DNA of 64,000 nucleotides from Pyrocephalus nanus (GCA_038380795.1 CM076261.1:94448418-94512417), one strand, 5' to 3'; shown: positions 46,250-58,440, counted from the first letter of the stretch. The notes: generated by a model from the letters alone, not told the origin. Program-made: numbers and translations.

Positions 46250-46505
46250 AATCATAGAATCATAGAATTGGGTTGGAAGGGACCTTCAAGATCATCTCAT
46301 TCCAACCCCCTGCCATGGACAGGGACACCTTCCACTATTCCAGGTTGCTCCAAGCCCTGTCCAACCTGGCCTTGAACCCTTCCAGGGATGGGGCAGCCAC
46401 AGCTTCTCTGGGCAACCTGTACCAGGGTCTCACCACCCTTACAGAGAAGAATTTCTTCCTAATATCTGCTGTAAGGTTATCCTCTTTCAGTTTAAAGCTG
46501 TTATT
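46250..46505 (-). mobile_element. CR1 LINE, 3' UTR and ORF2 end
   Basis: Well-preserved antisense copy: tail complement 'atcatagaatcatagaat', 'gggttggaagggaccttcaa', 'atggggcagccacagcttct' and 'gaagaatttcttcctaatat', stopping at 'cagtttaaagctgttattg'. One of the least diverged copies here. Confidence 0.93.
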
Positions 46506-48409
46506 GAAGAAACAGTAATTTTACACCAGATGCCCTGTTTTTTTGAGAAGACACCTTTTGGGTAACTCCCGAAAATGTGAGGTTCTTTTTTTCCTCTCTC
46601 TTTCTTTGTTTCTTTGTCCCCTACTAGCAGTACATCCATAACCTCTAAACCTGGGTGTGCCTCATGTGGAGAGAAGGGGGTGTGTGTGCAGGAAGCCTTT
46701 TCCTTTTGATACAACTCAAAACAGTGGCCTGAAGGGTTGAGAGAGGCTTGAAGGCACCAGTAAGAGTGAGAAATAAGGAAATTAGGAGAGTAAGAAACAG
46801 GAATGGAGGGACAGATGGTGAGTGTCACTGAGGGTCAGACTTCCCTACTGGAATGTGCTGATGAGCTCTGTGCTGTTACACACCAGTGACTCTTGTGGAA
46901 CACATCCTGATTTAACATAGTGCTCATGCACTGTGAAAAGGAGCCTTCATCTGTCCTTCATCTGGGGACTATGTGGCTACCAGGATTATCTGTGAGATAT
47001 TCAGAGCCCTGACAAGTCAAGAAAGGCAAGAGTTGACAAACTATTGCCTGATGTTTTGAAAAGTGAGAAGAAAGAGCAGTTAATTCACAGTTCTGCCTTA
47101 GTCTCATCCTCTCAAGGGTTAGACCAGCTCCCTCCATCTCTATGAATCACAGCCTTGCTGTCCTCTGCAGTGTCATCTCTGAGTTTGGGATGTGCACTTA
47201 TTTTCCAACTCTGTCACTCTTCATGATCTTTATCTCCCTAAAACTTTCATGATCCAGATGTTCCCTATTGGTTTGGGTGGCTGTGCTGGAAACCATCCCC
47301 ACTTAGTTCTGCCTAATGCCTGTGACACAAGTCTGTGTCCAGTAACCAGAGGAAGTCAGTAGTGTCTACAGAGCAGAGTTGAATTTAATCAAAATAATAA
47401 TATTATCTCAGGCTTTGGAACACCACATCACCCTCCTGGTTCTCTGCCTGCACACACAGCTCCACAGAACAACTCTTCCTTCTCTGATACCTGAGGGCTG
47501 AATGGCTTTACCTGGATAATAGTACTCTCTTGTCTCACTTAATAACAGGAAATATTGTGTCAGTTTAGAGGAAGTCAAAGGAAAATTATCTGGGGAAGGA
47601 ATTTTCTTAATGTGGCTCAGTGTCAGCATCTGAGAAAAGCTTTAGGAGACTGTTTTCACTGCTCTAAACAGCATCACACTGGATTGATACTTTAAAACAC
47701 CTGGCACCCCTGATTTATTTTTTGTTTCCAGATGGCTGAAGAAAATCTTCATGCCATCCATGGTCAGGTTTTTCTGTCAAGTTGTTTTTCTTTTTCGTTT
47801 TTTTTTTTTTTTTTTTCCTGAAGGTAGGGACTGCATTTGAAAATTCCCCTTCCTAAACTCACCTCCTCTTACATAAATGCACAAAAGGCACTGAGAACAA
47901 GGAGAAGGTTTGAGCCAGAAACCTGCAAAAGGCATTCAGGGCTTCAACCATCCACTGGATGGTCATGTCCTCCTCCTGTATACCTCTAAGGCAGCACTAA
48001 ACAGGATGTTCTAGAAAAGATGCCTGTTTTTGGGGGAGAAAAAAAAGTATTCTATTTTTGTCTATAACATTTTCTTTCGTTCCCCCAATGATTTCTTCTA
48101 AACCTGGGTTGCTAAAAAGAAACTTTATTTCCCTGCAACACAACTTGCCTGAACTCAACACTGCTCTGAGCACAGTGGCACTGAACACAGGTAGACACAG
48201 GTGCTTCTGGCTTTGGCAGTGGCAGGATGATGTTGCAGTTGGCTTTTCCCTCTCAAAGTGCCTCAAATGTGCAGAACAACAACCTTTTCTCCCATGGATC
48301 ATGGGCTGCCTCCTTGGCCTAGAAGCAGAAGTGCCAGATAACTCTACTTTCCACCCAAAGTTTGCTGCTGCCAAGCTTTGGTGCCTTGAAGACTGTAGTA
48401 GCTTGTCCT
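46506..48409. other. Unique DNA with a T-run
   Basis: T-run at about 47798-47816. The stretch 47030-47400 is repeat-free and could be conserved, but no exon or RNA is recognisable. Confidence 0.5.
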
Positions 48410-48466
48410 ATTCAGGGCCAGGAGTTGGACTTGATGATCCTTGTGGGTCCCTTCCAACTCAATTAG
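48410..48466 (+). mobile_element. CR1 LINE, extreme 3' end
   Basis: Only 'cagggccaggagttggactt', 'gatgatccttgtgggtccct' and 'tccaactcaatta' remain; no octamer tail follows. Short but distinctive. Confidence 0.8.
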
Positions 48467-48719
48467 GCCAATGAGATGAAATTTTCTTCTCTTTCCTCAG
48501 AGGTTAAACCAACCTCAGGATTCTCTGGAGGTCTGTATCCCTTTTTTCCTTCTTTCACTGGGTAAGAGAAAGCCACAGACTCCAGTGCTGTGATGAGTTT
48601 CAGCAGTGACAGCTCCCTCCCTGGGAAAAGGCACAGCACAAACACAGAGAGGCCACAGGTACTGAAAAACCCCTGGAGAATAACAGTGAAAATGAGAAGA
48701 GGATGTGAAAACAGCATGT

Positions 48720-49050
48720 GAAGAGAAAGTGAAACAGTTGGATTTGTTTAGCCTAGAAAAGAGAGACCTGAAGGAAGCCAGGTGAGAATTCTTCCAACAA
48801 AGCAGAGGGAGAGTGTGGAGATCAATAGTTCTGTGCCCTTGGTGACTAAAACAACACAAAACCTGTTCAACTTCCAGCAAGGAAAAGAAATTAAATGCCA
48901 TAAAAGAAAATGAAGAGTGAATGTTGTCTGGAGAGGCTGTGAAAACTCCTTGGATGTTTACTAGAAGGCCTGAGGCCAACAAGCTGCAGAGTGGTGTAGG
49001 GATCCTTGACTCTGCCTTGGCACTGAGGAAGGGGGTGGGGCACAGGTTCA
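48720..49050 (+). mobile_element. Ancient CR1-like fragment
   Basis: Sense-oriented, strongly diverged: 'acagttggatttgtttagcc tagaaaagag' matches the ORF2 C-terminal coding stretch, then 'gagaggctgtgaaaactcct' and 'gaggccaacaagctgc' follow the expected order. On the opposite strand this is open over 48515-49345, which is incidental. Confidence 0.5.
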
Positions 49051-49884
49051 CAATCTGGGGACAAACAATGTACCTGAGAAGGGGAAAAGCAACAAAAAAA
49101 TTACTTTCAGCCTTGTTGTTTCCCTCTACCCTTGTTCTTTGCTGCTCCTGTCCCCCAAATCCATATTTTTGAAGCTGCATGAAGAAAAGCAGACACACAC
49201 CAGCACCACCCTCCTTTCTTTGAATCAGTGGAGACAGCAAGATGAGCACAAAATAATTTTCAAAGTAATTGGTGAAGGAGAGTGAAGCAGAGAGGTTACT
49301 CATCTCTCCTAGAAAAGAAGGATAGCTCAATATTAAAAAGCCCAAAAGCTTTGGGAGTCCATGACCTTTAGGCCCGTTGCGTCTCTTGGAAATCCACTTC
49401 TAAATAAACATTCCTGGCTGACGTTTGCTCCAATAAAAACAGCATATTGCAGTCATTTGCTGGTTGGGGCAGAGTCTTGTCAGCTCATTCACAGCACATT
49501 TACTGCCAAATCATTCCTTTAATCATAGAACCAGGGATGTTACGCACATGAACAAATCTCCCTCATTAACCGTGAGCTGGTTCTCACCTCAGCCTGTGGG
49601 ACTTCAGCTGCTGTTTTGGGAGGAGGTCCTGTCACCTCTTGTGTGTGTGAGTCACAGCTGGCACCACCAGGGGCAAAACTACAGCCCTGGACTCTAATAA
49701 TGCTGCTTGCCCCCTTCTGAAGGAGTCTTCAGTATCCCTGCCCCAGGGCAGAAATACCTGTGCTTTGTTTTCGCTGTGTGCAATGAATGGTGATTTTTCT
49801 TCCTACAAGTCTTATGGAAATAATTAAGTCCCACTCAACCTCGGTGTAGTGTTAGGATTTGCCCCTTTATGAGGGTGACATAAC
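49051..49884. other. Unique spacer
   Basis: No recognisable gene or repeat. Confidence 0.5.
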
Positions 49885-50220
49885 TGTGGCCTTCCAATGC
49901 CTGAAGGAGGTACAAAAAAGATGGAAAGGGAGTATTTACAAGAGTCTGGAGTGACAGGACAAGGACATGGCTTCAAAATGAAGGAGAGTGGGTTTAGATT
50001 GGATATTTGGAAAACATTCCTCACTGTTAGGGTGGTGAGGCCCTGGCACAGGTTGCCCAGAGAAGCTGTGGCTGCCTCATCCCTGGAAGTGTCCAAGGAC
50101 AGGCTGGATGGGGCTTGGAGCAACCTGGGAGAGTGGAAGGTGTCCCTGACCATGGCAGGAGACTGGAACCAGATGGATCTTCAAAGTCCCTTCCAACCCA
50201 AACCATTCTATGATTCTCAC
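49885..50220 (+). mobile_element. CR1 LINE, ORF2 end plus 3' UTR
   Basis: From 'gtggccttccaatgcctgaa' through 'gggtttagattggatatttg', 'gggtggtgaggccctggcac' and 'ctggaagtgtccaaggacag' to 'aaaccattctatgattctc'. It is close to the common subfamily, with a few substitutions. Confidence 0.92.
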
Positions 50221-50971
50221 ACCTCAGAGTTTGCTGTCAGCTTTTTTAGGGGGAAAAACAATTCAAGTTGCTGTTAATATGTGAAACAATATTGGGTGAG
50301 GCTTAAGGGCTTTAATCTGTGTGAGCCATGGGCTATGTTTCACCGATGCACATAAACACAGGCTTTTCTGAATCAGGGCCATAGCAGATATTTGCAACCA
50401 GAGCAGAAATTCCCACTGGCTCCCAGAGACAGAAGCTGCAGATGCAATATGCTTTTTTTTTTTTTTTTCTTTTTTTTTTTTCCTGGGAGACACTGTCTGC
50501 ACTCGAAAAATTAAATATACTTGGAAAATTTCCTGGGCAATAAGGGCAACTGGCACATCCCGAGCTGCCTCCGTGCGAGGAACTCGTTTGGATGCAAACT
50601 GCCAGATGGGCAGGAGCCTTGGAACACGCTGAGGCCAGAGCTGTGCCTGGGAGGGTGTGGGAGAGCCTCGCTGGCACACGCCAGAGGCACGCCAAGGACC
50701 TCTCCAACCTTTTGCTAATAGAGATGGATCATGTTCTGCTGGCTCAAGACATTCCCAGACAGTTCAATATACGGCTACACAGCCATCCAAAAATGCTGTC
50801 CCAAACTCATCTTCACCTTCCCAATGCCAGCAATGAGAAAAGTGTTTCATGCCAGCACGTGCCATTTCCTGACAACTCATTCACCACCATCCTCATTTTG
50901 GGGAGGTTTTTTTAACCTTTCAGACCCTCTGTCCTCTGAGGTCACCAAATAAAAGGTCAGTCACTTATTTC
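50221..50971. other. Unique spacer with T-rich tract
   Basis: T-rich tract at about 50452-50481, interrupted by one C. No gene recognised. Confidence 0.5.
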
Positions 50972-51055
50972 ATAGAATCACAGAATCCTAGAACGGTTTG
51001 GGTTGCAAAGGACCTTAAAGATCATCTATTTCTGATGTCTCTGCCATAGAAATTT
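50972..51055 (-). mobile_element. CR1 LINE, extreme 3' end
   Basis: Antisense: 'catagaatcacagaatccta' tail complement and 'ggtttgggttgcaaaggacc', fading after 'gatgtctctgccatag'. About 84 bases. Confidence 0.85.
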
Positions 51056-53299
51056 CATGTTTCAACTGTTTGGGAAGAATTAAACCAAGAAAAAAAAACA
51101 ATAATTTGGAACTTGCACTGGTCAAATTTGATAAAAGGCAAAGGATTCCTCAGTATAAGGTTATCCCACTGTGCCACTGGCCTTGGCTCATGTTGTAATA
51201 AGTGTCATCACACCATTCAGTCACTTTTGACCCTCCAGTCCAGGTTGCCATTTTCCATGTGAGTTAATTAGTTGGCTGGAAATCCAGAGGAAATTGAACT
51301 TATGCTTGAAATTCCCTTTTCTTGTATTTTTTTTTTAATAGAAGATGATAATCCCTTAGAAGTTTCTAGAACATTTTCATCCTAGAGAGCACAGATAGCA
51401 GGGATGTAAATCACTGTAATTCAATGGTAAAGTGATGTCAGTTGGAAAATAAACCCTGGGGAACACATATTTTCATCTTTCTAACTCACATTGTTGCTGT
51501 GCCTGTATGGTATTTCCTGATCTTAAATTTTATAATCAAATCATTTCTGTCTAGTACAAGATATTTCAGCACCTGACAATATTTTTATTTCTCATCATAA
51601 TTATTTCTTACATGGAAATCAGCTTTATCTGGGGTGTGATTGCACATTTCTACCAGACTCGATGTCTTCCACATTAAACCTCACGTTGCCCTGCTTGGAC
51701 TCCCTCAGAGTCACTTCAGTGACTGTGGAAATCCTGACCCAGGAAAGATCTGTCCAAATCCAGGTCCTGCCGCCTCAACACCAACCTGTTAGACCTCCTT
51801 TATCCAAACTGAGGAATTTCCATCCAAAGCTGAGATCTGGGAAGACACAGAATGGGACATTCAACCCCCAGCCACAAGAAGTCAGACCTTCCTCTTCCTC
51901 TTTCTCACTATAAATAAGAGAATTTTGGCCAACATATCTGTGTTACATATTTTTTTAAATACTCTTTGCTGCCTGAATACATTACTTATGGTTTTGAACA
52001 CCTGCAGCTATGTTTGAAGGAGAACTGTGCATTATCTGTGCCTCCAACAGATGAGTTAAAATATAAAAGTATATATCCTTATTTTTTTAATGCACAGGTT
52101 AAGGTCCATGCAAGAAGAAGAAAAGATATTTGCATGCTGAGAAATGTTTATATACATGCATGCACTTGGGAAATTTTATGTCACGAAAATTAAAACAGAA
52201 TTCCACTAAAGAGGCATTCAAATGAAACTTTTTAGGTTAGTTAAGTGATCTTTTTGTACGTGAGAGGCATTAAAAACCCACAAATGAAAGGTTTTGTTAC
52301 ACGTATTCAGAACAAGAATAGTGTATGTCAGTGGTGTGTTTGCTTCTATTTTAGTTTGTTAAAGGGAATCATAGTTGGTATATGAGCTGGTTTGTTGACA
52401 GAGGGAGGAAAAAAAATATGAAGCCAAGCCAAACCATTCCACCTACAATATTAATTAACTCCAGTATGAAGAAGTCATTCAGTTTTTATGATTTTGTCAA
52501 AAATGTATTTATACACTGGTTAGAAAAACAAGGAACAAACTACTGTTTCTTAACTCATTTGAGGCAGTTATACCACTAATATATTAAAAGTTTCGATGTC
52601 CTGTAATTTGAGAGTTCACATTTTCCATCCCATTTGTGGATCAGAGCCAAAACGCTCCAAGGATTCCCATAGATCACACGGGCTTTTTTATCAAAATGTT
52701 GCCAAGTGTCCTGATAAAATCCTACCACTTGTGAGGTTTGAAAGGAAATTATTACACACAAAAATCAGCTTCAGTTGGGTAAAATAAGAACAAAAATAAT
52801 AATTCTAATTTGAGGTGAAAGAGGCTTGAAAGTGGGACCTGAGTTGATGTAAAAGGTGAAAAATGGAAGTTGAAGAAGAATATTTGTTGATTTTTTTTTT
52901 TTTTTTTACCGCAGGGTTTTAGTCCTGTTGGATGAAAGTCACAAATGCTTCCAGTCATTCCAGTCTTCCTCCTCACCTTCCTCTAGAATCAGTCCCAGGA
53001 GGAGCTTGGCAAGGACTGCAGGTGTCCTGTCCTGCAAGGCCCTCTGGCACATGGCATTGTGCACACAGATGATCTCATCCCGCTGCCAGTGGTGCCAGGG
53101 ACTCCCAAACAGAGCAGGAACTGCTGAGACAGACACAGCCAGGGCTGCATCTGGGAATTAGTTTCTTCCTGAGAGGCTCCTTGGCTTTGCTGCTGCTGCA
53201 AAGTGTTTGTGGGGAGCTCCTGATGAAGAGGAATGTTAAAGGGTGTCCTACATAGAGGACAGCACCCTCAAAAGGAGCAGTGAACTGCGGTGTTCAGGG
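51056..53299. other. Unique AT-rich DNA; weak coding-like patch near 53.0 kb
   Basis: Mostly AT-rich. The minus-strand stretch at about 53136-52939 reads as a plausible peptide ending in an acidic run ('LILEEGEEEDWNDW'), with a splice-acceptor-like 'tgtctgtctcag' upstream on that strand. No family is recognised, so it is not called as an exon. T-run at about 52891-52907. Confidence 0.4.
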
Positions 53300-53530
53300 C
53301 CATGAAGATAATTAAAGGGAACACTTTCCTAAGAGGAAAGGCTGAGGGGTTTGGGGTTGTTCAGCCTGGAAAAGAGAACAATCCCAGAGAGACCTTAATG
53401 CAGGCCTTTCAGTACCTAAAGGGGCTCCAAGAGAGCCAGAGAGGAGCTTTGGACAAGGGCATGGAGTGACAGGACAAGGGGGAATGGCTTTCAGCTAAAA
53501 GGGAGTAGATTTAGGTTAGATGTTGGGTTA
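53300..53530 (+). mobile_element. CR1 LINE, ORF2 C-terminal fragment without 3' end
   Basis: Contains 'ggggttgttcagcctggaaa', 'ctttcagtacctaaaggggc' and 'ggagtgacaggacaaggggg', and stops at 'tagatttaggttagatgttg'. The whole 3' UTR is absent, so the right part was deleted or replaced. Confidence 0.85.
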
Positions 53531-53584
53531 TCCCTTATTTCCAGAAGACCTAAAGATGCCAAGCCCTCCCTTTGTTTAAATAAT

Positions 53585-53690
53585 CATCAAATCACCAAAT
53601 GATTTGGGTTGAAAGCAAACTTAGAGATCACTGAGTTCCATCCCCCTGCCAAGGGCAGGGACACCTTCCATTTCATCCATTTCTTCCAGG
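53585..53690 (-). mobile_element. CR1 LINE, 3'-terminal fragment
   Basis: Antisense: 'atgatttgggttgaaagcaa', 'ccctgccaagggcagggaca' and 'ccttccatttcatcc'. It faces the sense fragment at 53300-53530 across about 55 bp. Confidence 0.82.
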
Positions 53691-54339
53691 TAAGTAAAAG
53701 ATCAACCTAATCATCAGCCAAACTTGTGCAGGACAGGACTGAAGCAGAGTGGCTGCTTATGGCACTTTTCAGTGGAAAACCTGCCTCGAGAAACCTTTTA
53801 GCAAAAGTGAGCCCAAGCCTGTACAAATTACTTTTAAGAGAAGCCCATTCGTGTTGTCCTCAGCAGTGCCAAATTACACTCCTGGAATAAAAATAATGGA
53901 CTTTGCCTGTCAAAGTGTGCTATTACCCCATAAAAATCTGCCTGTGCACTTTTTACTCAAGTAAAAGAAGAGATTGCATGTGAGGGAGCAGATCTGTGAA
54001 AGGCCCATTAACAGCTCAGTAGGCAGCAGATGCTCACCAAAGATGGAGACCAGAAGGTCTCCTGGCAAAGATACACCGAGGCCATTTGTTTGTTAAAGCC
54101 TCAAGAGGTGATGGCAAGTGAGATCTTTCTGATGGGTCCTGAACAGTGGTGGGCAGGAGCCTCATCACAAGTCTCTGGGAACATCCTTTCCCAGCCCAGG
54201 AGCTGCTGGGTATTCATTCCAGTTTGGACAAAACACTGAGTGTATCTGAATCCAGCAGGGATCAGCAGGAACGGGTCTGAACTACAGAAAGGAGCGATCT
54301 TGATTCAAATATCTGAGAAGGTCTCAGCAGAAGCTCTGA
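53691..54339. other. Unique spacer
   Basis: No recognisable element. A 71-codon open stretch at 53749-53964 has no domain signature. Confidence 0.45.
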
Positions 54340-54800
54340 GATGGACAATTTGAGAAGGGACACAAAGCTGGGGAAGGGTCTGGAGCACAAGTCTGGTGAG
54401 AAGTGGCTGATTGAGCTGGGGGGGCTCAACCTGGAGAAGAGGAGGCTCAGGGGACACCTTATTGCTCTCTACAACTCCCTGAAAGGAGGAGGGAGCCGGG
54501 TCATGGTCAGTCTCTTCTCCCAGATAACAAGTGATAGGATGGGAGGAAATGGCCTCAAGTTGCTCCAGCAGAGGTTTAGATAGAATATTATGATTTATTT
54601 TTCATGGAAAGAGTTGTAAAGCATTAGAACAGATTGTCCAGGAGAGTGGTGGAACCACCATCACTGGAAGTGTTCAAAAAATATGTGGATGTGGCCCTTG
54701 AGGACATGGTTCTATGGTGGATGTGGTGATGGTGCTGGGCTGACCTGGATGATCTTAAAAGCATTTTCCAGCTTTAATGATTCCATGATTCTATGACTTA
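54340..54800 (+). mobile_element. CR1 LINE, ORF2 end plus 3' UTR
   Basis: Runs from 'gctggggaagggtctggagc' with codons for '[20 protein letters not shown]' (about 54425-54485) to 'ggcccttgaggacatggttc' and the tail 'gattccatgattctatg'. The ORF2 C-terminus is open for about 80 codons, then broken at 'tagatagaatatt'. Confidence 0.92.
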
Positions 54801-55514
54801 AAAAATTCTCCTTACTTGGCCATCAGATATAAGGTAACATGCAAAAAAAAGCAACTTATAAACCAATTTTTGTGCAGGGTTTAAACATTGGAAATGTTTT
54901 CCCCAATGAAGGCATGAAAATTGCAACACTCTCGCTTTTACAGGAGCAACTTGTGTGCCACAATAGTATCTACAATAATTCCTATGGGTCATTAGGTTGA
55001 AAGAACAAATTAAATAGAGTTGTTCTGCAAAATTCACCCATTGTTAAATCATGTATCTTGTTAGAATAAAAGCACTGCATATTTCGGGTGATATCCTCGC
55101 TCCATTTTCAATCAAAGGAGTCATTTAAAGGCTTGGTTGAAAGGGGTGTATTTTCCTCTGTGGCCACTGGTGCTTCAAACCATGGAAATGTTATAATGTT
55201 CCTGGCAGATGTTCGTTCCTATACAGTAGAAAGAGAAGTGATCTATTGTCTGCCTAATTATTTCCAATACAAGAGTAAAAATTCATTAGAAATGCTTGAT
55301 ATTGCAAGAAGTGCATTAAAGTCAATTGGCTTCACAACGTGTCATCGTTTGCAGATGACAGGGCTAATTCTGACTTCCATGTACTGATGTTGTTGGTCCT
55401 TGGTCACGTGGAAATATGAAGCAAATAGAGTTCTCAGCCAGAGATTGTATCTCTGCTTAGACAACCTGACATTTTTGGGCCCCTCAGGACAAGGATGTCA
55501 CTGAGGGATGGGGC
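54801..55514. other. Unique DNA, possible conserved segment
   Basis: The stretch at about 55080-55390 is repeat-free and stays open for 99 codons on the plus strand. It has no known domain, and could equally be a conserved non-coding element. Confidence 0.4.
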
Positions 55515-55682
55515 TGGAGCTTGTCCAGGGAAGGGCAATGGAGCTGGGGAAGGGTCTGGGGCAGCAGGAGCAGCTGAGGGAGCTGGGGGGGCTCAGCCTG
55601 GAGAAAAGGAGGCTCAGAGGAGATCTTAATAATCTCTACAACTCCCTGAAGGGAGGTTGCAGCCAGGTGGGAGTTGGCTTTT
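55515..55682 (+). mobile_element. CR1 LINE, ORF2 C-terminal fragment
   Basis: Codons for '[20 protein letters not shown]' are readable at about 55585-55645, and the copy stops at 'gcagccaggtgggagttggc'. The 3' UTR is missing; 30 bases later a G-rich tract begins. Confidence 0.88.
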
Positions 55683-55711
55683 TCTATCCTCTGGTTTTAT
55701 GACATAACTGA

Positions 55712-55734
55712 GGGGGTGGGGGGTGGGGGTGGGG
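55712..55734 (+). other. Perfect G-quadruplex motif
   Basis: Four G-runs of 5, 6, 5 and 4 separated by single T residues. One-base loops and long G tracts are the arrangement known to give very stable parallel quadruplexes. It lies just beyond the point where the neighbouring CR1 is cut off. Confidence 0.85.
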
Positions 55735-57189
55735 AAACAAAGAAACAAAAGCCCCACGAGCTTTTAGTGCACAAAGTCTTCTTCAAATATAGAGTAGAAT
55801 CAGCAGCCTGGCAAGATAAATAGAAGAGGAAAATCATCATTCAAAGTGAAACTCATTTATTTTTAACCAGCTAAAGACTTTGGAAGTGCCAGTGGAGCCA
55901 GAGTGATGTGGGAAGCAGGACAGATCACAAAGTGCCTGGCATCTTCTGGACACAGGGAGGGGATGTTAATTATTCAAGCAAAATACTCAAGGCTGAATCT
56001 AGAAAATTCCTAACAAGTGAAACTTTTAAACATAGGGACATATTTCATCCTGTGATTCTTGGAACCAGGAAAATGTTTATGCACATCCACTCAATTTGGT
56101 TTTCTTCATGACTTTCAATACATTTTAATGTGCTTTCCTGCCCTAAAACCCTTCTTTTCTATATTAGGGGGAAGCTGCTTGATTTAATTTTCTGAGTTCT
56201 TTAAAGAAGACAAAAGTGAGAAGGACAGACTTGTTTATAATCACCCTTAATGTGTCTTTTGAAATGTGTTAAAGGTCTATCTGGTTTTTATGATTCAGCA
56301 TTAAAGCTTAGAATAACCTGATTTTACACTGATGTTTAGACATAACACAGGAACTAAAAGAAAATTTGTAGATTATTCTGAAAAATTGCTCATAAATCTA
56401 TATCTCACCTCAAAAGACTATGGTAGGAAAACGGGAAATAAATAAATAAAAAGTTTTATTCAGCAACACAAACTACTTCTGAAATACCTGACATTTGGGG
56501 TTTTTTTGTGGAACACAGTGTTCTTAATCTAATTTATCTATGTTGTTTAAAAGCAAAGTTTACTTTTTCAGGATGCCATAAACATTTTGAAAGAAGTGGG
56601 ATCAGCAAAAGGATAGAAGGAAGTGAAAGATCAAGCAGAGTGTGTTTACATGCCTCAAGATACATCCATTCAGAAATCATCACGTTTCTTCTTCAAAGAC
56701 CATTTTTTTTCCATTTTTTAAAATATTGTGCAATTTGATTTATTCAAGCCAGTTATGAAAATCGTCTTTTCTTTGTGTAAGCAAACAAGTTCCAGAAGCT
56801 GATAAATATTTATTTTGTTAAAGTTAAATCCCTCATATCTGCTTTAAAAAAAAAATGTAATAAATTTTAAAACTAATGTTTTGTTACTTAGAAAAGCAAA
56901 GCTCGTAATAATTCAGTGGAATATTTGAGGGCTGTATAAGGTTTACTTTAGAGAAAAATACTTGATGTATTAATAGAAACAGTCTTTCCCTGAAATTTGT
57001 GTGCTTTGCCTGAAAGATTGATTAGAATGGGTAATTACAGAAAAAGTCTGCTGAAATCATTAATCACAACAGGCTCTGTAGAAGTTGTCAGCAGTAGATG
57101 AGATGTCTCCATTCAAATATGGCAAAGAGGATGGGAGGGTGGGACCTGGATGGGCAGCCCTGGAAAATGGTCCAGGTGGGTGCAGTTGG
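55735..57189. other. Unique AT-rich DNA
   Basis: Strongly AT-rich with many ATTA-type cores. No transposon or exon recognised. Confidence 0.5.
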
Positions 57190-57492
57190 GTCTGGATCTC
57201 GCCAGGAATAGGTAACAAGTGACAGGACAAGAGGAAATGGCCTCAAGTTGCTCCAGGGGAGGGTCAGATTGGGTATCAGGAAAAAAATCCTTCCCTGAAG
57301 GGTTCTCAGGCATGGGAAGAGGCTGCCCAAGGCAGTGGTGGTGTCCCCATCCCTGGAGGTGTTTAAAAGACAATAATGTGGCTCTTGGGGACATGGTTTA
57401 GTGGTGGCCTTGGCTGTGCTGGACTAACACTTGGACTCACTTTAAGTGACCTTAAAGTTCTTTTCCAATCTAAATGATCCTATGATTCTATT
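57190..57492 (+). mobile_element. CR1 LINE, ORF2 end plus 3' UTR
   Basis: From 'ggtaacaagtgacaggacaa' through 'gaaatggcctcaagttgctc', 'gaggctgcccaaggcagtgg' and 'gtggctcttggggacatggt' to 'gatcctatgattcta'. Its tail lies only about 25 bp from the LTR-like block that follows. Confidence 0.9.
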
Positions 57493-57516
57493 TTAGCACT
57501 TTGGCTGCTAAATTAT

Positions 57517-58440
57517 TGTTATGATCTGCCCCAGAAGGGGAGGGTAACCAAGATTCTTATTAATAAATCTCCTGGGATGGATTAGAGTGAAACAACAAAG
57601 GATGAACAATGTTTGTAAACAGATATGTGTAGGGTTGATTTTAGAACAATTTGGTTTTCAAAGGTAAACAGGTATGTTGCCATTTTGGGTGTTATCAAGT
57701 ACAGCAATACAACAATATTAAAGCATAAAAATAACACTCAAGAAAATGTGTAAGGGAAGGAAGAGAAAGAAAGGAGAAATATTTATAATCCCCACCCTCT
57801 GGATCCAGCAAAGAAACTTGGTGGTTGCAGCTTCCATGTGTGTTGGTTGAAGGGGTGGCCACAGTCCTGTCAAAGGGATGGTCTCGATCCCTTGGGGGTG
57901 GAGGAAGCCCCCCCAAAACTCAATGATTTCCTGAGATATTCCACACTCCAAACTCAGGTGGGAACACCCGGTCCTTACCCTGGGGTGGGGGGTTTTACAC
58001 TGGGTGGTGTCACAGGACATGTCATGAGCCTTTGATGCTCCCCCCCAAGGGGTTTTCACAGCAGAGCCATCACTTGAGGGAGGACACTGGCACGAGAAGA
58101 AGGATTATACCACCTCCCAGGATTTGCCTCCTCCCTTATCTGCCAATCCAGTTTGCAGGTTCAGGTGTCCCCCCTCTTCTGCACCAGGGACAGTTGGATG
58201 ATGGCACCCCCTGATCTCACCTGGAGGTCCCTTCCCAGCTGGCATATCCAGTTCAGGATGGGTTTTGCTGGATGAGCAGCTTTTTCTTTGCAATTTGCTA
58301 CAGTGGACAAAAGCCTTTTGGTGATCTTGCAGTGTTTAAGCCATGAACCATTTCAGTCTCTGGCAATCACGACTATAAGGGCCCTTCCTTACCAAGGGTT
58401 CACTGGGATGAACATCTGACCAGACACATGACAAAGAAGA
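57517..58440 (-). mobile_element. Avian ERV-type LTR, putative
   Basis: Read on the minus strand the block ends 'gggcagatcataaca' at 57517, a CA terminus as in retroviral LTRs. A TATA-like 'gattataaatattt' lies at 57790-57778 and a polyadenylation-like AT-rich stretch at about 57570-57555, giving the order expected for U3-R-U5. The plus strand has no protein signature. The 5' boundary (right side) is uncertain; no matching target duplication was found, and no gag/pol/env-like sequence is adjacent, so it would be a solo LTR. Confidence 0.5.

Noticed and set aside
48515..49345. 276-codon minus-strand open frame
   Set aside because: Part of it is the antisense of an old CR1 fragment, it is rich in Ser, Phe and Leu as expected from antisense reading, and no domain is seen. 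It is unusually long, so a protein search would be reasonable, but it is not supported here.
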